From an uncultured Oscillospiraceae bacterium (GTDB lineage: Bacteria > Bacillota > Clostridia > Oscillospirales > Oscillospiraceae), in the NCBI GenBank assembly GCA_902478785.1, contig CABSMJ010000006.1:53471-117470 (forward strand): DNA of 64,000 nucleotides. The letters are read 5' to 3'. Positions within the stretch are counted from its first letter, which is position 1; each line of letters begins with the position of its first letter. Shown one piece after another: positions 9,489 through 17,504 of the stretch. The notes under the pieces are model-generated. The model had not been told where the DNA came from and searched no databases. It was given only the letters and a program-made list of their open reading frames with translations. The position numbers and the translations under genes are program-made.

Positions 9489-10179
9489 ACTCTGGGAGAC
9501 GTTGAACCAGCCCCTGTTCTGGCTGGCTTTGTCCGTTGCGGCCTATGCTGTGGGCCAGAAGGCCAACGCCCTGGCCAAGACCCCCATCTGCAACCCGCTG
9601 CTCATCGCCACCTTCCTCATCGCCGTGGTGATGGTGGTTACGGACACCCCTCTGGCGGAGTATAACGCCGGCGGCGGCTATGTGACCATGTTGCTCACGC
9701 CCGCCACCGTGTCCCTGGCAGTGCCCATCTACCGGAAGCTGGATGTGCTGAAAAAGAACCTGGTGCCGGTGCTGGCCGGCGCCCTGGCGGGCTCGGTGAC
9801 CTCCATCGTCAGCGTGCTGGTGCTCACCCGCCTCTTTAACCTGCCCGATCAAATCAGCCGCTCGTTGCTGCCCAAGTCGGTGACCACCCCCATCGGCATC
9901 CGCATCTCCGAGCAGCTGGGCGGTATCCCCTCCCTCACCGCCATCATCATCGTCATCACCGGCATTATGGGCGCCATCCTGGCTCCCACCTTGCTGCGGC
10001 TGCTGCACCTGGATGAGCCGGTGGCCCTGGGCGTGGGCATGGGCACCGGCTGCCACGCTTTCGGCACCGCCACCGCCATCCAGATCGGCGAGACCCAGGG
10101 CGCCATGAGCGGACTGTCCCTGGGCGTGGCCGGCGTATTCACCGCCATTTTGCTCTCCATTTTGAATCTGTTCTTGTAA
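9478..10179 (+). CDS. lrgB: LrgB/CidB family membrane protein
   Basis: A 233-residue polytopic membrane protein of the LrgB family, normal in length. Characteristic stretches are LLTPATVSLAVPIYR (near 80), LLPKSVTTPIGIRISEQLGG (near 130) and GTGCHAFGTATAIQ (near 185). It is translated from an ATG overlapping the lrgA end after GGAGGACAGCT, so the two probably form one membrane complex. A strong terminator closes the operon. Confidence 0.92.
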   Translation: MLHELWETLNQPLFWLALSVAAYAVGQKANALAKTPICNPLLIATFLIAVVMVVTDTPLAEYNAGGGYVTMLLTPATVSLAVPIYRKLDVLKKNLVPVLAGALAGSVTSIVSVLVLTRLFNLPDQISRSLLPKSVTTPIGIRISEQLGGIPSLTAIIIVITGIMGAILAPTLLRLLHLDEPVALGVGMGTGCHAFGTATAIQIGETQGAMSGLSLGVAGVFTAILLSILNLFL

Positions 10180-10190
10180 AAATGACCTCT

Positions 10191-10225
10191 GCGGGCCGTC
10201 CGAAAAGGACGGCCCGCTTTTTTTT
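10191..10225 (+). terminator. Terminator after lrgAB
   Basis: The 11-bp arms GCGGGCCGTCC and GGACGGCCCGC surround GAAAA and are followed by eight Ts. Confidence 0.95.
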
Positions 10226-10264
10226 GAAATAACCCTTGCATTTTTCATGGAGTTGTGTTACTCT

Positions 10265-10287
10265 TAAATAGGAATTATTACTGTTTA
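10265..10287 (+). promoter_or_regulatory. Imperfect 23-nt palindrome, candidate Fur/PerR-type operator
   Basis: TAAATAGGAATT-ATTACTGTTTA is a near palindrome (9 of 11 pairs) centred at 10276, ending at the ribosome binding site of the Fur-family gene. Its AT-rich core AATTATT resembles the 7-1-7 boxes of PerR/Fur, although the outer bases deviate. Autoregulation is inference. Confidence 0.45.
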
Positions 10288-10298
10288 GGAGGGATATC

Positions 10299-10685
10299 TT
10301 GCCCATTCAACGATATTCCCGCCAACGGGAGAGAATCTATCAGGCGCTGCGGGAGGGCGGATGCCATCCCACAGCAGAGATGATCTATGACGAACTCAAA
10401 CCCTCCATGCCCCGGCTGAGCCTGGGCACAGTGTACCGCAATCTGCAGCAGATGGCTGACGAAGGCTATATCCGGCGCCTGGAGTGGCCCACGACTCGCT
10501 TTGATGTGGAGGTGCGGCCCCACAGTCACCTGCATTGCAGCCGCTGCGGCCAGGTGATGGATCTGCCGGTGCCCTACGACGAGGCTCTGGACCGGGCAGC
10601 GGAGCAATACGGCTGCCAGGTGGAGCGGCATGAATTGATGTTTGAGGGTATTTGCCCTGCCTGCATGGGGAAAGATAGGGATTAA
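10299..10685 (+). CDS. Fur family transcriptional regulator (PerR-like)
   Basis: A 128-residue metal-dependent repressor. The winged helix (about 1-80) contains HPTAEMIYDEL and LSLGTVYRNLQQMADEG. The dimer and metal domain holds HSHLHCSRCGQ plus a second CxxC (CPAC near the C terminus), which form the structural zinc site. The start is the TTG at 10299, 6 nt after AGGAGGG. The rubrerythrin gene 61 nt downstream is a classic target of PerR in clostridia, so I read it as a peroxide sensor rather than an iron or zinc regulator. That call is contextual. Confidence 0.88.
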   Translation: MPIQRYSRQRERIYQALREGGCHPTAEMIYDELKPSMPRLSLGTVYRNLQQMADEGYIRRLEWPTTRFDVEVRPHSHLHCSRCGQVMDLPVPYDEALDRAAEQYGCQVERHELMFEGICPACMGKDRD

Positions 10686-10746
10686 GCGGCATTGCGGCCG
10701 CATCCGATATTTGCAAAAAGAATCAATTTTGAAAGGAGTCAATACC

Positions 10747-11280
10747 ATGGAATTGAAGGGAAGCAAGACTGAGGCCAATCTGCGCATTGCATTCTCCGGT
10801 GAGTCCGAGGCCAGAAATAAGTATACCTATTTTGCCAGCACTGCCAAGAAGGAGGGCTACGAGCAGATCGCGGCCATCTTCCAGGAGACCGCTGACAACG
10901 AAAAGGAGCACGCCAAGCTGTGGTTCAAGGCCCTGGGCGGCCTGGGCAACACCGCCCAGAACCTGGAGAGTGCTGCCGGCGGTGAGCACTATGAGTGGGA
11001 AGAGATGTACGCCGAGATGGCCAAGACCGCCGAGGAGGAGGGCTTTTTGGAGCTGGCTGCCCAGTTTGAGGGCGTGGCCAAGATCGAAAAGACCCATGAG
11101 GAGCGCTATCTCAAGCTGCTGGAGAACCTGAAGAACGGCGAGGTGTTCAAGAAGGGCGAGAAGGTCATGTGGTTCTGCCGCAACTGCGGCCATGTGGAGA
11201 TCGCCGAGAGCGCTCCCACTGTGTGCCCTGTGTGCAAGCACCCCCAGGCCTATTTCCAGATCAAGGCCACCAACTATTAA
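10747..11280 (+). CDS. rbr: Rubrerythrin
   Basis: A 177-residue peroxide-detoxifying protein. The N-terminal four-helix ferritin-like domain carries the di-iron ligands in ESEARNKY (near 20) and NEKEHAKLW (near 55), with a further EKTHEERY. The C-terminal rubredoxin domain has CRNCG and CPVCKHP for one FeS4 iron. The ATG follows GAAAGGAGTC. It reduces hydrogen peroxide with electrons from NADH via rubredoxin-type carriers and protects an anaerobe from brief oxygen exposure. Probably under control of the upstream Fur-family protein. Confidence 0.96.
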   Translation: MELKGSKTEANLRIAFSGESEARNKYTYFASTAKKEGYEQIAAIFQETADNEKEHAKLWFKALGGLGNTAQNLESAAGGEHYEWEEMYAEMAKTAEEEGFLELAAQFEGVAKIEKTHEERYLKLLENLKNGEVFKKGEKVMWFCRNCGHVEIAESAPTVCPVCKHPQAYFQIKATNY

Positions 11281-11300
11281 GGCTGCTTTGCATTTATCAG

Positions 11301-11333
11301 ACAGGAGGACCCCAAAGGTCCTCCTGTTTTTTC
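11301..11333 (+). terminator. Terminator after rubrerythrin
   Basis: ACAGGAGGACC and GGTCCTCCTGT pair around CCAAA, followed by TTTTTTCTTT. Confidence 0.92.
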
Positions 11334-11350
11334 TTTAAGGACAGTTGTAT

Positions 11351-11379
11351 TTGCAATCCGGCGCTGGGACTGGTATACT
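11351..11379 (+). promoter_or_regulatory. Sigma-A promoter of the uridine phosphorylase operon
   Basis: TTGCAA, 17 nt, TATACT, about 65 nt upstream of the start codon. Confidence 0.75.
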
Positions 11380-11445
11380 AAAAATCTACCCTTTGCACCC
11401 CGCGCGGGGAATACAAGCAAGGGGCAATTTTGAAGAGGTGAGGCT

Positions 11446-12222
11446 ATGCATCAGCTGGAAAAACAATTTCACATTGCCTGTGCCCCCGGTGACGTGGGCC
11501 GTTACTGCATCCTGCCCGGTGATCCGGGCCGCTGTCCCTCCATTGCCGCCCTCTTTGACGGTGCGGTAAAGGTGGCTGAGAACCGGGAATTCGTCACCTA
11601 TACCGGTACGCTTTTGGGGGAGAAGGTGTCTGTCTGCTCCACCGGCATCGGCGGGCCATCCGCCTCCATTGCCATGGAGGAGCTCCACAACTGCGGCGCC
11701 GACACCTTCATCCGGGTGGGCACCTGCGGCGGCATCGACCTGAATGTGAAGTCCGGGGACATCGTGGTGGCCACCGGCGCCATCCGCTATGAGCACACCA
11801 GCCTGGAATATGCGCCCATGGAGTTCCCTGCTGTGGCGGATCTGGACATCACGCTGGCCCTGCGGGAGGCCGCCCGGGAGATGGGCAAGAGAGTCCACGC
11901 CGGCGTGGTCCAGTGTAAGGACAGCTTTTACGGCCAGCACCAGCCGGAGAAATCCCCGATGAGCTATGAGCTGCTCCAGCGCTGGGAGGCCTGGAAGAAG
12001 CTGGGGGTCAAGGCCAGTGAGATGGAGTCTGCGGCGCTGTTTGTGGTGGCGGCAGCTCTGGGAGTCCGGTGCGGCTCCTGCTTCCATGTGATCTGGAACC
12101 AGGAGCGGGAGAAGGCCGGGCTGGACCAGGATATGAGCGAGGACACCTCCGCCGCCGTGCGGGTGGGGGTGGAAGCCCTCAAGCGTCTGATCCTGGCGGA
12201 CCGAAAGGAGGCCCAGCAGTGA
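11446..12222 (+). CDS. udp: Nucleoside phosphorylase, probable uridine phosphorylase
   Basis: A 258-residue phosphorylase of the PNP/UDP family, which splits nucleosides with phosphate to base and pentose-1-phosphate. ILPGDPGR (phosphate site), STGIGGPSASIAMEEL, RVGTCGGI and the ribose-binding ASEMESAALF are all present in order. The fit is best to uridine phosphorylase, but purine specificity cannot be excluded by eye. A separate deoD-type gene occurs at 33.3 kb. The stop overlaps the start of the next gene by 4 nt. Confidence 0.85.
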   Translation: MHQLEKQFHIACAPGDVGRYCILPGDPGRCPSIAALFDGAVKVAENREFVTYTGTLLGEKVSVCSTGIGGPSASIAMEELHNCGADTFIRVGTCGGIDLNVKSGDIVVATGAIRYEHTSLEYAPMEFPAVADLDITLALREAAREMGKRVHAGVVQCKDSFYGQHQPEKSPMSYELLQRWEAWKKLGVKASEMESAALFVVAAALGVRCGSCFHVIWNQEREKAGLDQDMSEDTSAAVRVGVEALKRLILADRKEAQQ

Positions 12223-12689
12223 GACGTGCAGACCGTGCTGTGACGGACCCGGAGCAGGTGCGTCAGCTGCTGGAGGAGTGCCGGGTCTGCCGTCTGGGAC
12301 TGTGGGACGGCCAGGAGGTTTACATCGTGCCCATGAACTACGGGTATACCTTCGAGGACGGCCAGCTGACCCTGTATTTCCACTGCGCCCAGGAGGGCAG
12401 GCGGATGGAGATTCTGGCGCAAAGGCCTGACGTGAGCTTTGAGCTGGACCGGTGCGGGGCATATACCGGAGAAGGGGATGTGGCCTGCACTTACAGCTGC
12501 CGCTATCAGAGCCTCATGGGCACCGGAACAGCCTGTATCCTCCACTCCGCTGCGGAGAAAATCGCCGGACTAAAGCACATCATGCGCCATGCCACCGACA
12601 GGGAGTTCTCCTTTACGGAGGATATGGTGCAGGGCGTCACGGTTTTTTCGGTGACGGCCTCAGGATACAGCTGCAAAGAAAAGATCTGA
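12219..12689 (+). CDS. Pyridoxamine 5'-phosphate oxidase-fold flavoprotein (NimA-like)
   Basis: A 156-residue protein of the FMN-binding split-barrel family related to NimA and the pyridoxamine-phosphate-oxidase-like proteins. Visible features are VCRLGLWDGQEVYIVPMNYGY at the start of the barrel (FMN pocket) and FHCAQEGRRMEIL. The start is a GTG that overlaps the udp stop and follows AAAGGAGGCC. Members reduce nitroimidazoles or other small molecules; the substrate here is unknown and the link with nucleoside salvage is only positional. Confidence 0.82.
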   Translation: MRRADRAVTDPEQVRQLLEECRVCRLGLWDGQEVYIVPMNYGYTFEDGQLTLYFHCAQEGRRMEILAQRPDVSFELDRCGAYTGEGDVACTYSCRYQSLMGTGTACILHSAAEKIAGLKHIMRHATDREFSFTEDMVQGVTVFSVTASGYSCKEKI

Positions 12690-12696
12690 TGAGAGG

Positions 12697-12728
12697 AAAA
12701 GGGACGTCCCGTGAGGGACGTCCCTTTT
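12697..12728. terminator. Bidirectional terminator between the PPOX gene and the EAL gene
   Basis: AAAAGGGACGTCCC and GGGACGTCCCTTTT pair around GTGA, so both converging transcripts meet a stem followed by Ts. Confidence 0.9.
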
Positions 12729-12746
12729 GCTGCCTTGATAAAAGCC

Positions 12747-15020
12747 TCAGCGTGCCTCCCAGTTCCGGACCCAGTCCTCAAACGCGGCAATGGGCAGGGG
12801 CGGGGAGTAGATATAGCCCTGGACCAGGTCGCAGTGCACGGCCCGGAGAAATTCCAGCTGCTGAGGGGTCTCGATGCCCTCGGCCACGGTGTGGGCACCG
12901 ATCTGCCGGGCCAGGTTGGTGACGGCGGAGACCACATCCCGGGTCCGCTCCTTCTGCACGTGGCGGAAAAAGCGCCGGTCCAGCTTCACCACGTCCACGT
13001 CAAACTCCATCAACAGCCCCAGGGAGGAGTAGCCGGCGCCGAAGTCATCTAAAGAACAGCGAAAGCCCATGCGGTGCATGGTCTCGATCTGCTCCTTCAC
13101 ATGGGCGATGCCCCGGTCGTCGAAGAGGATGGACTCTGTCAGTTCCAGCTCAATGAAGTGGGTGGGCACCTGCCAGCGGGCAGCGATCTCCTGGAATTCC
13201 ACCAGAAAGTCCGGCCGTTTGAAGTGCTGGCGGGAGAGGTTGACGGAGATGGGCAGAGGCGGACGCCCCTGGTCCAGCCAGCGGCGGATGGTTTTGCACA
13301 CCTGTTCAAAGACATACAGGTCCAGCCGGCAGATCTTTTGGCTGCGCTCAAAGAGAGGGATGAAGTCGGAGGGAGGAATGACGCCCTGCTGCGGGTGGTT
13401 CCAGCGCACCAGGGCCTCAGCGCCGCCAATGCGCGCATCCTCCAGCCAGACCTTGGGCTGGAAAAACACCTGGAAGTCGCCGTTTTCCAGGGAGTGGTCA
13501 AACAGGGCGTTGAGGTCCCGCTCCCTCTGAAGCTGCTGGGTCAGAGCGGCGTCGTAAAAGACGCAGGTACCCTCGTCATCTGTGGAGGCACGGCAGGCGG
13601 TCTTGACCCGGTCCTGGATCACCGTGATCTCCAGCTCCCGGTCGTCCACCAGATAGGCACCCCGCTGGAAGGACAGATGATAGGGCGCTCCATCGCCCTC
13701 GTCAAAGGTGTTGATGCCGTCCACCAGCTCCTGAAGGCGCTGCCGGACCACCTGTGGGTCACTCTCACGCAGGCAGAGGAAGAAGTTGTCGGCGTCACCC
13801 CGTGCGGCGGCCTCCTGCTCCTGCAGATGGGCCTCCAAAACGCGCATCACACGGCACAGCGTCCGGTTACCCTCACCGCTGCCGAAGTTTTCGTTGATGA
13901 GCTTGAAGTTGTGGATGTTCAAAAGGGCCACGGAATAGCTGTTTGCCGGGGCGGCCCGGAGAAGCTCCTCCGCCCGCAGCTGGAAGGCGGCGTTGTTCAT
14001 GCCCCCGGTGACGCTGTCCCGGAGGGCCACCTGGGCCAGCTGCCGATAGTGGCGGCGATAGAGCCGGATGAGATAGAGCAGAATCACCAGGAAGAGGATA
14101 CCGATGGCGCCCAGAATCAGGAAGGACTGGGCAATGTACTGATCCGTCTCCTGGGAGATCAGGTCCGCAGGCACCAGGGTCAAAAGGACCCAGTCATAGC
14201 TGCTCAAAGGCACATAGGACAGCACCAGGCGGCTTTCATCTGAGGAGGTAAAGAAGAATACGCCGCTGCGGGAGGCCCGGATGTCTCTGCGCATTTTTTC
14301 AATGTCTCTGGCTGCCTGACTGTCGGACTCCTTCAAAAAGATGTCGTCAAGCTGCAGGAAGGGCTCCACCTCCGAAGGGGAGATCACCACATCACCAATG
14401 GTGTCGATGATGCAGGTCAAACAGCGGCTGGAAAAGCTTCCGGTCTGGATCAGGGCCTGCATATTGGCCTTATCCCGGACACCGCCCAGGACCCCCACCA
14501 CCTGCCCGTCCTTCCAGATGGGAATGGAGTAGAGTACGCTCTCTTGAACCAAGAAGGAGACACCGTTTTTTCCTTGCAGGGCGGTCTGAACCCCTTTGAG
14601 CTGCTGCATCTCCTCTGCCGTCAGGGGGAAGTTATCGGTCCGGCATATCTGGCCCTGGGTGCCCAGCACCGCCAGGGAGGTAAAGCCCAGCAGATTCGCC
14701 TTGCGAGTCAGAAAGGACTGGATGGCTTGGGAGGCGTTGTCGTCAGGTGACAGGGCAATCAGGCTGTCAGCCAGGGATTCCAGGTCCAGAATATTCTTTT
14801 TCAGCCGAAAGTCGATGTCGTTGGCCAGCTGCTGGGAGACGTCGGAGACGTAGGAACGGGTGCTGTCGTTGATGGCTGTGCGCAGCTTGGACGCGTTCCA
14901 AATAGCGGCAATACAGACGGCGAAAACCACCAGGAAAAGGAGGAAAAAGCGCGCAATATCGCCCTTTTGCAGCCGGGCCCGACCGCCGATTCCCGGTGTC
15001 GGAGCCTGTCTTTGTCTCAT
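12747..15020 (-). CDS. Membrane-bound sensor with degenerate GGDEF and intact EAL domain (c-di-GMP phosphodiesterase)
   Basis: A 757-residue membrane protein. A transmembrane helix near residues 22-42 leads into an extracellular Cache-like sensor of about 250 residues, then a second helix near 300. The GGDEF-fold domain (about 340-470) has lost its signature: RGDADN replaces GGDEF, so it is unlikely to make c-di-GMP. The EAL domain (about 500-750) keeps its key residues: EALVRW, NLSRQHF, ELTES, DDFGAGYSS, KLDRRF and AEGIET. It should therefore hydrolyse c-di-GMP in response to an external ligand. The start follows GGAGGGACAGT. Transcribed alone. Confidence 0.9.
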   Translation of the reverse strand: MRQRQAPTPGIGGRARLQKGDIARFFLLFLVVFAVCIAAIWNASKLRTAINDSTRSYVSDVSQQLANDIDFRLKKNILDLESLADSLIALSPDDNASQAIQSFLTRKANLLGFTSLAVLGTQGQICRTDNFPLTAEEMQQLKGVQTALQGKNGVSFLVQESVLYSIPIWKDGQVVGVLGGVRDKANMQALIQTGSFSSRCLTCIIDTIGDVVISPSEVEPFLQLDDIFLKESDSQAARDIEKMRRDIRASRSGVFFFTSSDESRLVLSYVPLSSYDWVLLTLVPADLISQETDQYIAQSFLILGAIGILFLVILLYLIRLYRRHYRQLAQVALRDSVTGGMNNAAFQLRAEELLRAAPANSYSVALLNIHNFKLINENFGSGEGNRTLCRVMRVLEAHLQEQEAAARGDADNFFLCLRESDPQVVRQRLQELVDGINTFDEGDGAPYHLSFQRGAYLVDDRELEITVIQDRVKTACRASTDDEGTCVFYDAALTQQLQRERDLNALFDHSLENGDFQVFFQPKVWLEDARIGGAEALVRWNHPQQGVIPPSDFIPLFERSQKICRLDLYVFEQVCKTIRRWLDQGRPPLPISVNLSRQHFKRPDFLVEFQEIAARWQVPTHFIELELTESILFDDRGIAHVKEQIETMHRMGFRCSLDDFGAGYSSLGLLMEFDVDVVKLDRRFFRHVQKERTRDVVSAVTNLARQIGAHTVAEGIETPQQLEFLRAVHCDLVQGYIYSPPLPIAAFEDWVRNWEAR

Positions 15021-15189
15021 ACTGTCCCTCCGTTCTCAAGGAAAAGATTTCCGCTTCCTATCTGTGGATATTCGGTCGGGTGCAGAGGAGGGGGCGGCCG
15101 CTGCGTTTTGGCAGTGGCTGTGTCCCTGTCAGTATTCCTATTATAATGAAGAAAATGGGAACTTGCAATGTGTTTTGAAAAGACTGGCG

Positions 15190-15232
15190 AAAACAGAAGG
15201 TCCCGTCCGCTGCTTCAGCGGGCGGGACCTTT
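15190..15232 (-). terminator. Terminator of the ASKHA/2Fe-2S gene
   Basis: AGGTCCCGTCCGCTG and CAGCGGGCGGGACCT pair around CTT with one G-T pair. On the minus strand CTGTTTTC follows, a modest U-tract. Confidence 0.65.
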
Positions 15233-15247
15233 GTGGAAAAAGCGGGT

Positions 15248-16765
15248 TCAAAAGTGCATGTACTGGAGATAGAGCTCCTGGAACACCGGGTCCGTGGCCA
15301 GCTCCAGCGTTTGGGCGCCTTGGGCCAGCCCCTGGCACTCCTCCCGGAAAGCGCGGCGGCAGAGCACCATGGCGGCCCCGGACAGAGCGGCGTTGCCCAG
15401 CACCAAGGCCTGGGGTGCCAGCGCAGGAGGAATCAGGCCGATGGCGGCGGCGCTGTCCAGGGACAGGTAGCTGCCAAAGCCACCGGCAATGGCCAGAGTG
15501 GACACGTCCTCCGGCTTTAGGCCAGCGTGGGAGAGCAGCGTCTCCATGCCGGCCCGGATGGCGCCTTTGGCCAGCTGCACCTGGCGCACGTCCTTTTGGG
15601 TGAAGGAGACCTGGGCGGTGAGGGGATAGGCGCTGCCCTGCTGCAAGAGGCCGGTGGAGTCCAGCTGTCCCAGCTGCAAAAGACCTGCCAGCACGTCTGC
15701 CACGCCGCTGCCGCAGATGCCGGCCGCCGGGACATCTCCGATGGTGTGGAGCACCAGCGCACCGTCTTGTACCCAGGCGTGGTCAATGGCGCCGGCGGCG
15801 CCCTGCATTCCGCAGGACAGGCTGGCACCCTCAAAGGCGGGGCCGGCGGCGGTGGAGCAGCACAGCAGCTTCCCCTGGTGCCACAGGGCGATCTCGCCGT
15901 TGGTGCCGATGTCCGCCAGCAGAGCGGTGTCCGGGCTCTGACAGATGCCGCTGGAGAGCAGGGCCGTGGTGATGTCAGCGCCTATAAAGGCGGAGATGCA
16001 CTGGGGCAGATAGACCTCCGCCTCCGGCGCACAGGGCAGGTCCAGGTCCCGGGCGGCCAGGGAGTGGCCGAAGAGCTCCTTTGCCGCAAAGGGCGCCGCT
16101 GCCAGGGGGGAGGGGTCCTCTCCGGTGAGCAGGTGGAGCATGGCGGTGTTGCCGGTGATGACCAGCCCGTCGATCTCCTGGCAGCTGCGCCCGGCAGCCT
16201 CACACATCCGGCGCAGAAGTCCCCGGATGGCCTGCCGGATGCACCCGGCCAGAATGGGCCCGTCTCCTGCCATGGCCCGGCCCACCCGGGAGATGACGTC
16301 GGCGCCAAAGGAGCGCTGGGGATTGGGGGCAGCGGCGGTGGCCAGAAGGCTTCCGCTGGGGGCATAGAGCTGGGCAGCCAGGGTGGTGGTGCCCAGATCC
16401 ACCGCCGCGCCCAGGGTGGAGAAGGCCGGCTCCGGGGCAAAGGCGCGGGTAGCGCCGTCGGTGCAGATCTGGCTCACCGCCCGACTGGCACCGGGACGGA
16501 CCTCCACATCCCCCAGCACCTGGGTGCAGCAGGCCAGCCGGATACCCTGGGACAGCTCCTGGGGGGAGAGGGCCTGCCGCTCCTCCGCCGTGGGCTGCGA
16601 CAGCTGGCCCAGGGCCAGGACCCGGCACTTACGGCATAAGCCCTTTCCGCCACAGGGCATGTCCGGACTGTGGCCGCACTCCTGTAAAAGGTCGGACAGA
16701 CGCTGTCCCACCGGAACGGTGAGGGTCAGGTCCTCATTGCCTGTCAAAATACGTACATTTGCCAT
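15248..16765 (-). CDS. 2Fe-2S ferredoxin / ASKHA (DUF4445, RACo-type) protein
   Basis: A 505-residue protein. The N-terminal ferredoxin domain (about 1-85) has the cluster ligands MPCGGKGLCRKC plus a later cysteine near residue 78. The rest is an ATPase-like ASKHA domain with LGAAVDLGTTTLAAQLY (near 130), GNTAMLHLL and ADIGTNGEIAL. RACo-type proteins use ATP to reductively reactivate corrinoid methyltransferase partners that have slipped to Co(II). No corrinoid protein or methyltransferase lies in this window, so the client is unknown. It is a single-gene unit followed on the same strand by the EAL gene. Confidence 0.87.
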   Translation of the reverse strand: MANVRILTGNEDLTLTVPVGQRLSDLLQECGHSPDMPCGGKGLCRKCRVLALGQLSQPTAEERQALSPQELSQGIRLACCTQVLGDVEVRPGASRAVSQICTDGATRAFAPEPAFSTLGAAVDLGTTTLAAQLYAPSGSLLATAAAPNPQRSFGADVISRVGRAMAGDGPILAGCIRQAIRGLLRRMCEAAGRSCQEIDGLVITGNTAMLHLLTGEDPSPLAAAPFAAKELFGHSLAARDLDLPCAPEAEVYLPQCISAFIGADITTALLSSGICQSPDTALLADIGTNGEIALWHQGKLLCCSTAAGPAFEGASLSCGMQGAAGAIDHAWVQDGALVLHTIGDVPAAGICGSGVADVLAGLLQLGQLDSTGLLQQGSAYPLTAQVSFTQKDVRQVQLAKGAIRAGMETLLSHAGLKPEDVSTLAIAGGFGSYLSLDSAAAIGLIPPALAPQALVLGNAALSGAAMVLCRRAFREECQGLAQGAQTLELATDPVFQELYLQYMHF

Positions 16766-16982
16766 ATGGTTTGCGTTCCTCTCCGGGACCCGCCACAGAA
16801 AAACGCAGTGGGATCCGCTGATTTGTAAATGGTGAAGCCGCTCTGGGGAATGTGACGCCCCGGAACTGCATGGCCGGGCTGGTGGCCCCGGCCTCTATGA
16901 AAGCCTGTGTGGAGTGACACAGGGGGAAAAGCAAAATAAAAAACCGCCGTAAACCGTCAAAAACGGATTACAGCGGCTCTTT

Positions 16983-17059
16983 TGGCACCCCTGACCAGAC
17001 TCTAACTGGTGGCCTACCGCTTAGGAGGCGGTCGCTCTATACAACTGAGCTACAGGGGT
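16983..17059 (-). tRNA. tRNA-Arg (anticodon CCU)
   Basis: On the minus strand the acceptor arms ACCCCTG and CAGGGGT pair perfectly. The D-arm GCTC...GAGC, the anticodon arm ACCGC-CTCCTAA-GCGGT and the T-arm ACCAG...CTGGT follow in order, and the 3' CCA is encoded. The anticodon CCU reads AGG arginine codons. Confidence 0.95.
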
Positions 17060-17504
17060 ATATGCGATTTTGCCTTGTGCCGGATGTCCTGCGACATCCC
17101 GTGGCCTGCGTATCGGAGACCGGGAGAAGAGATGCCCAGGCGCCAAAGTGGAGGCCTATCCGGCCAGCCGGACGCGTTTTTACGATACCACAAACCGAGC
17201 GTCAATGCAAGGGCGGTTTCTCTTGGTCAAATCGCTCGATTTCTCTTGACAGGGAGCCAAAGCCCTCCGGGAAAACGCCCAAAAAGACGGCTTTTCTGCG
17301 AAAAATACAAAAAAACGGGAAGAATACCTTGCAATAAGCTGGGGAAAAGACTATAATATTTGGCTGGTGCAAAAATGATACGCGGCAGCGCGGGACAACA
17401 GGAGGGGAACCTTCCCTTCAGGGCCCGATGGCCGCGGGAAAATATTTGGCGTGCCCGGCCACCCCCGCACCGGGGGAGCGTCGGCGCACAGAGGGGATAT
17501 GTGT
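17060..17504. other. Divergent intergenic region between tRNA-Arg and typA
   Basis: No gene is supported here. It holds a possible tRNA promoter on the minus strand (TTGCAT, 17 nt, TATCGT; 17182-17210), the typA promoter (17329-17357) and a GC-rich typA leader with short inverted repeats. Confidence 0.6.
17329..17357 (+). promoter_or_regulatory. Sigma-A promoter of typA
   Basis: TTGCAA, 17 nt, TATAAT. It leaves an untranslated leader of roughly 140 nt before the start codon. Confidence 0.8.
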
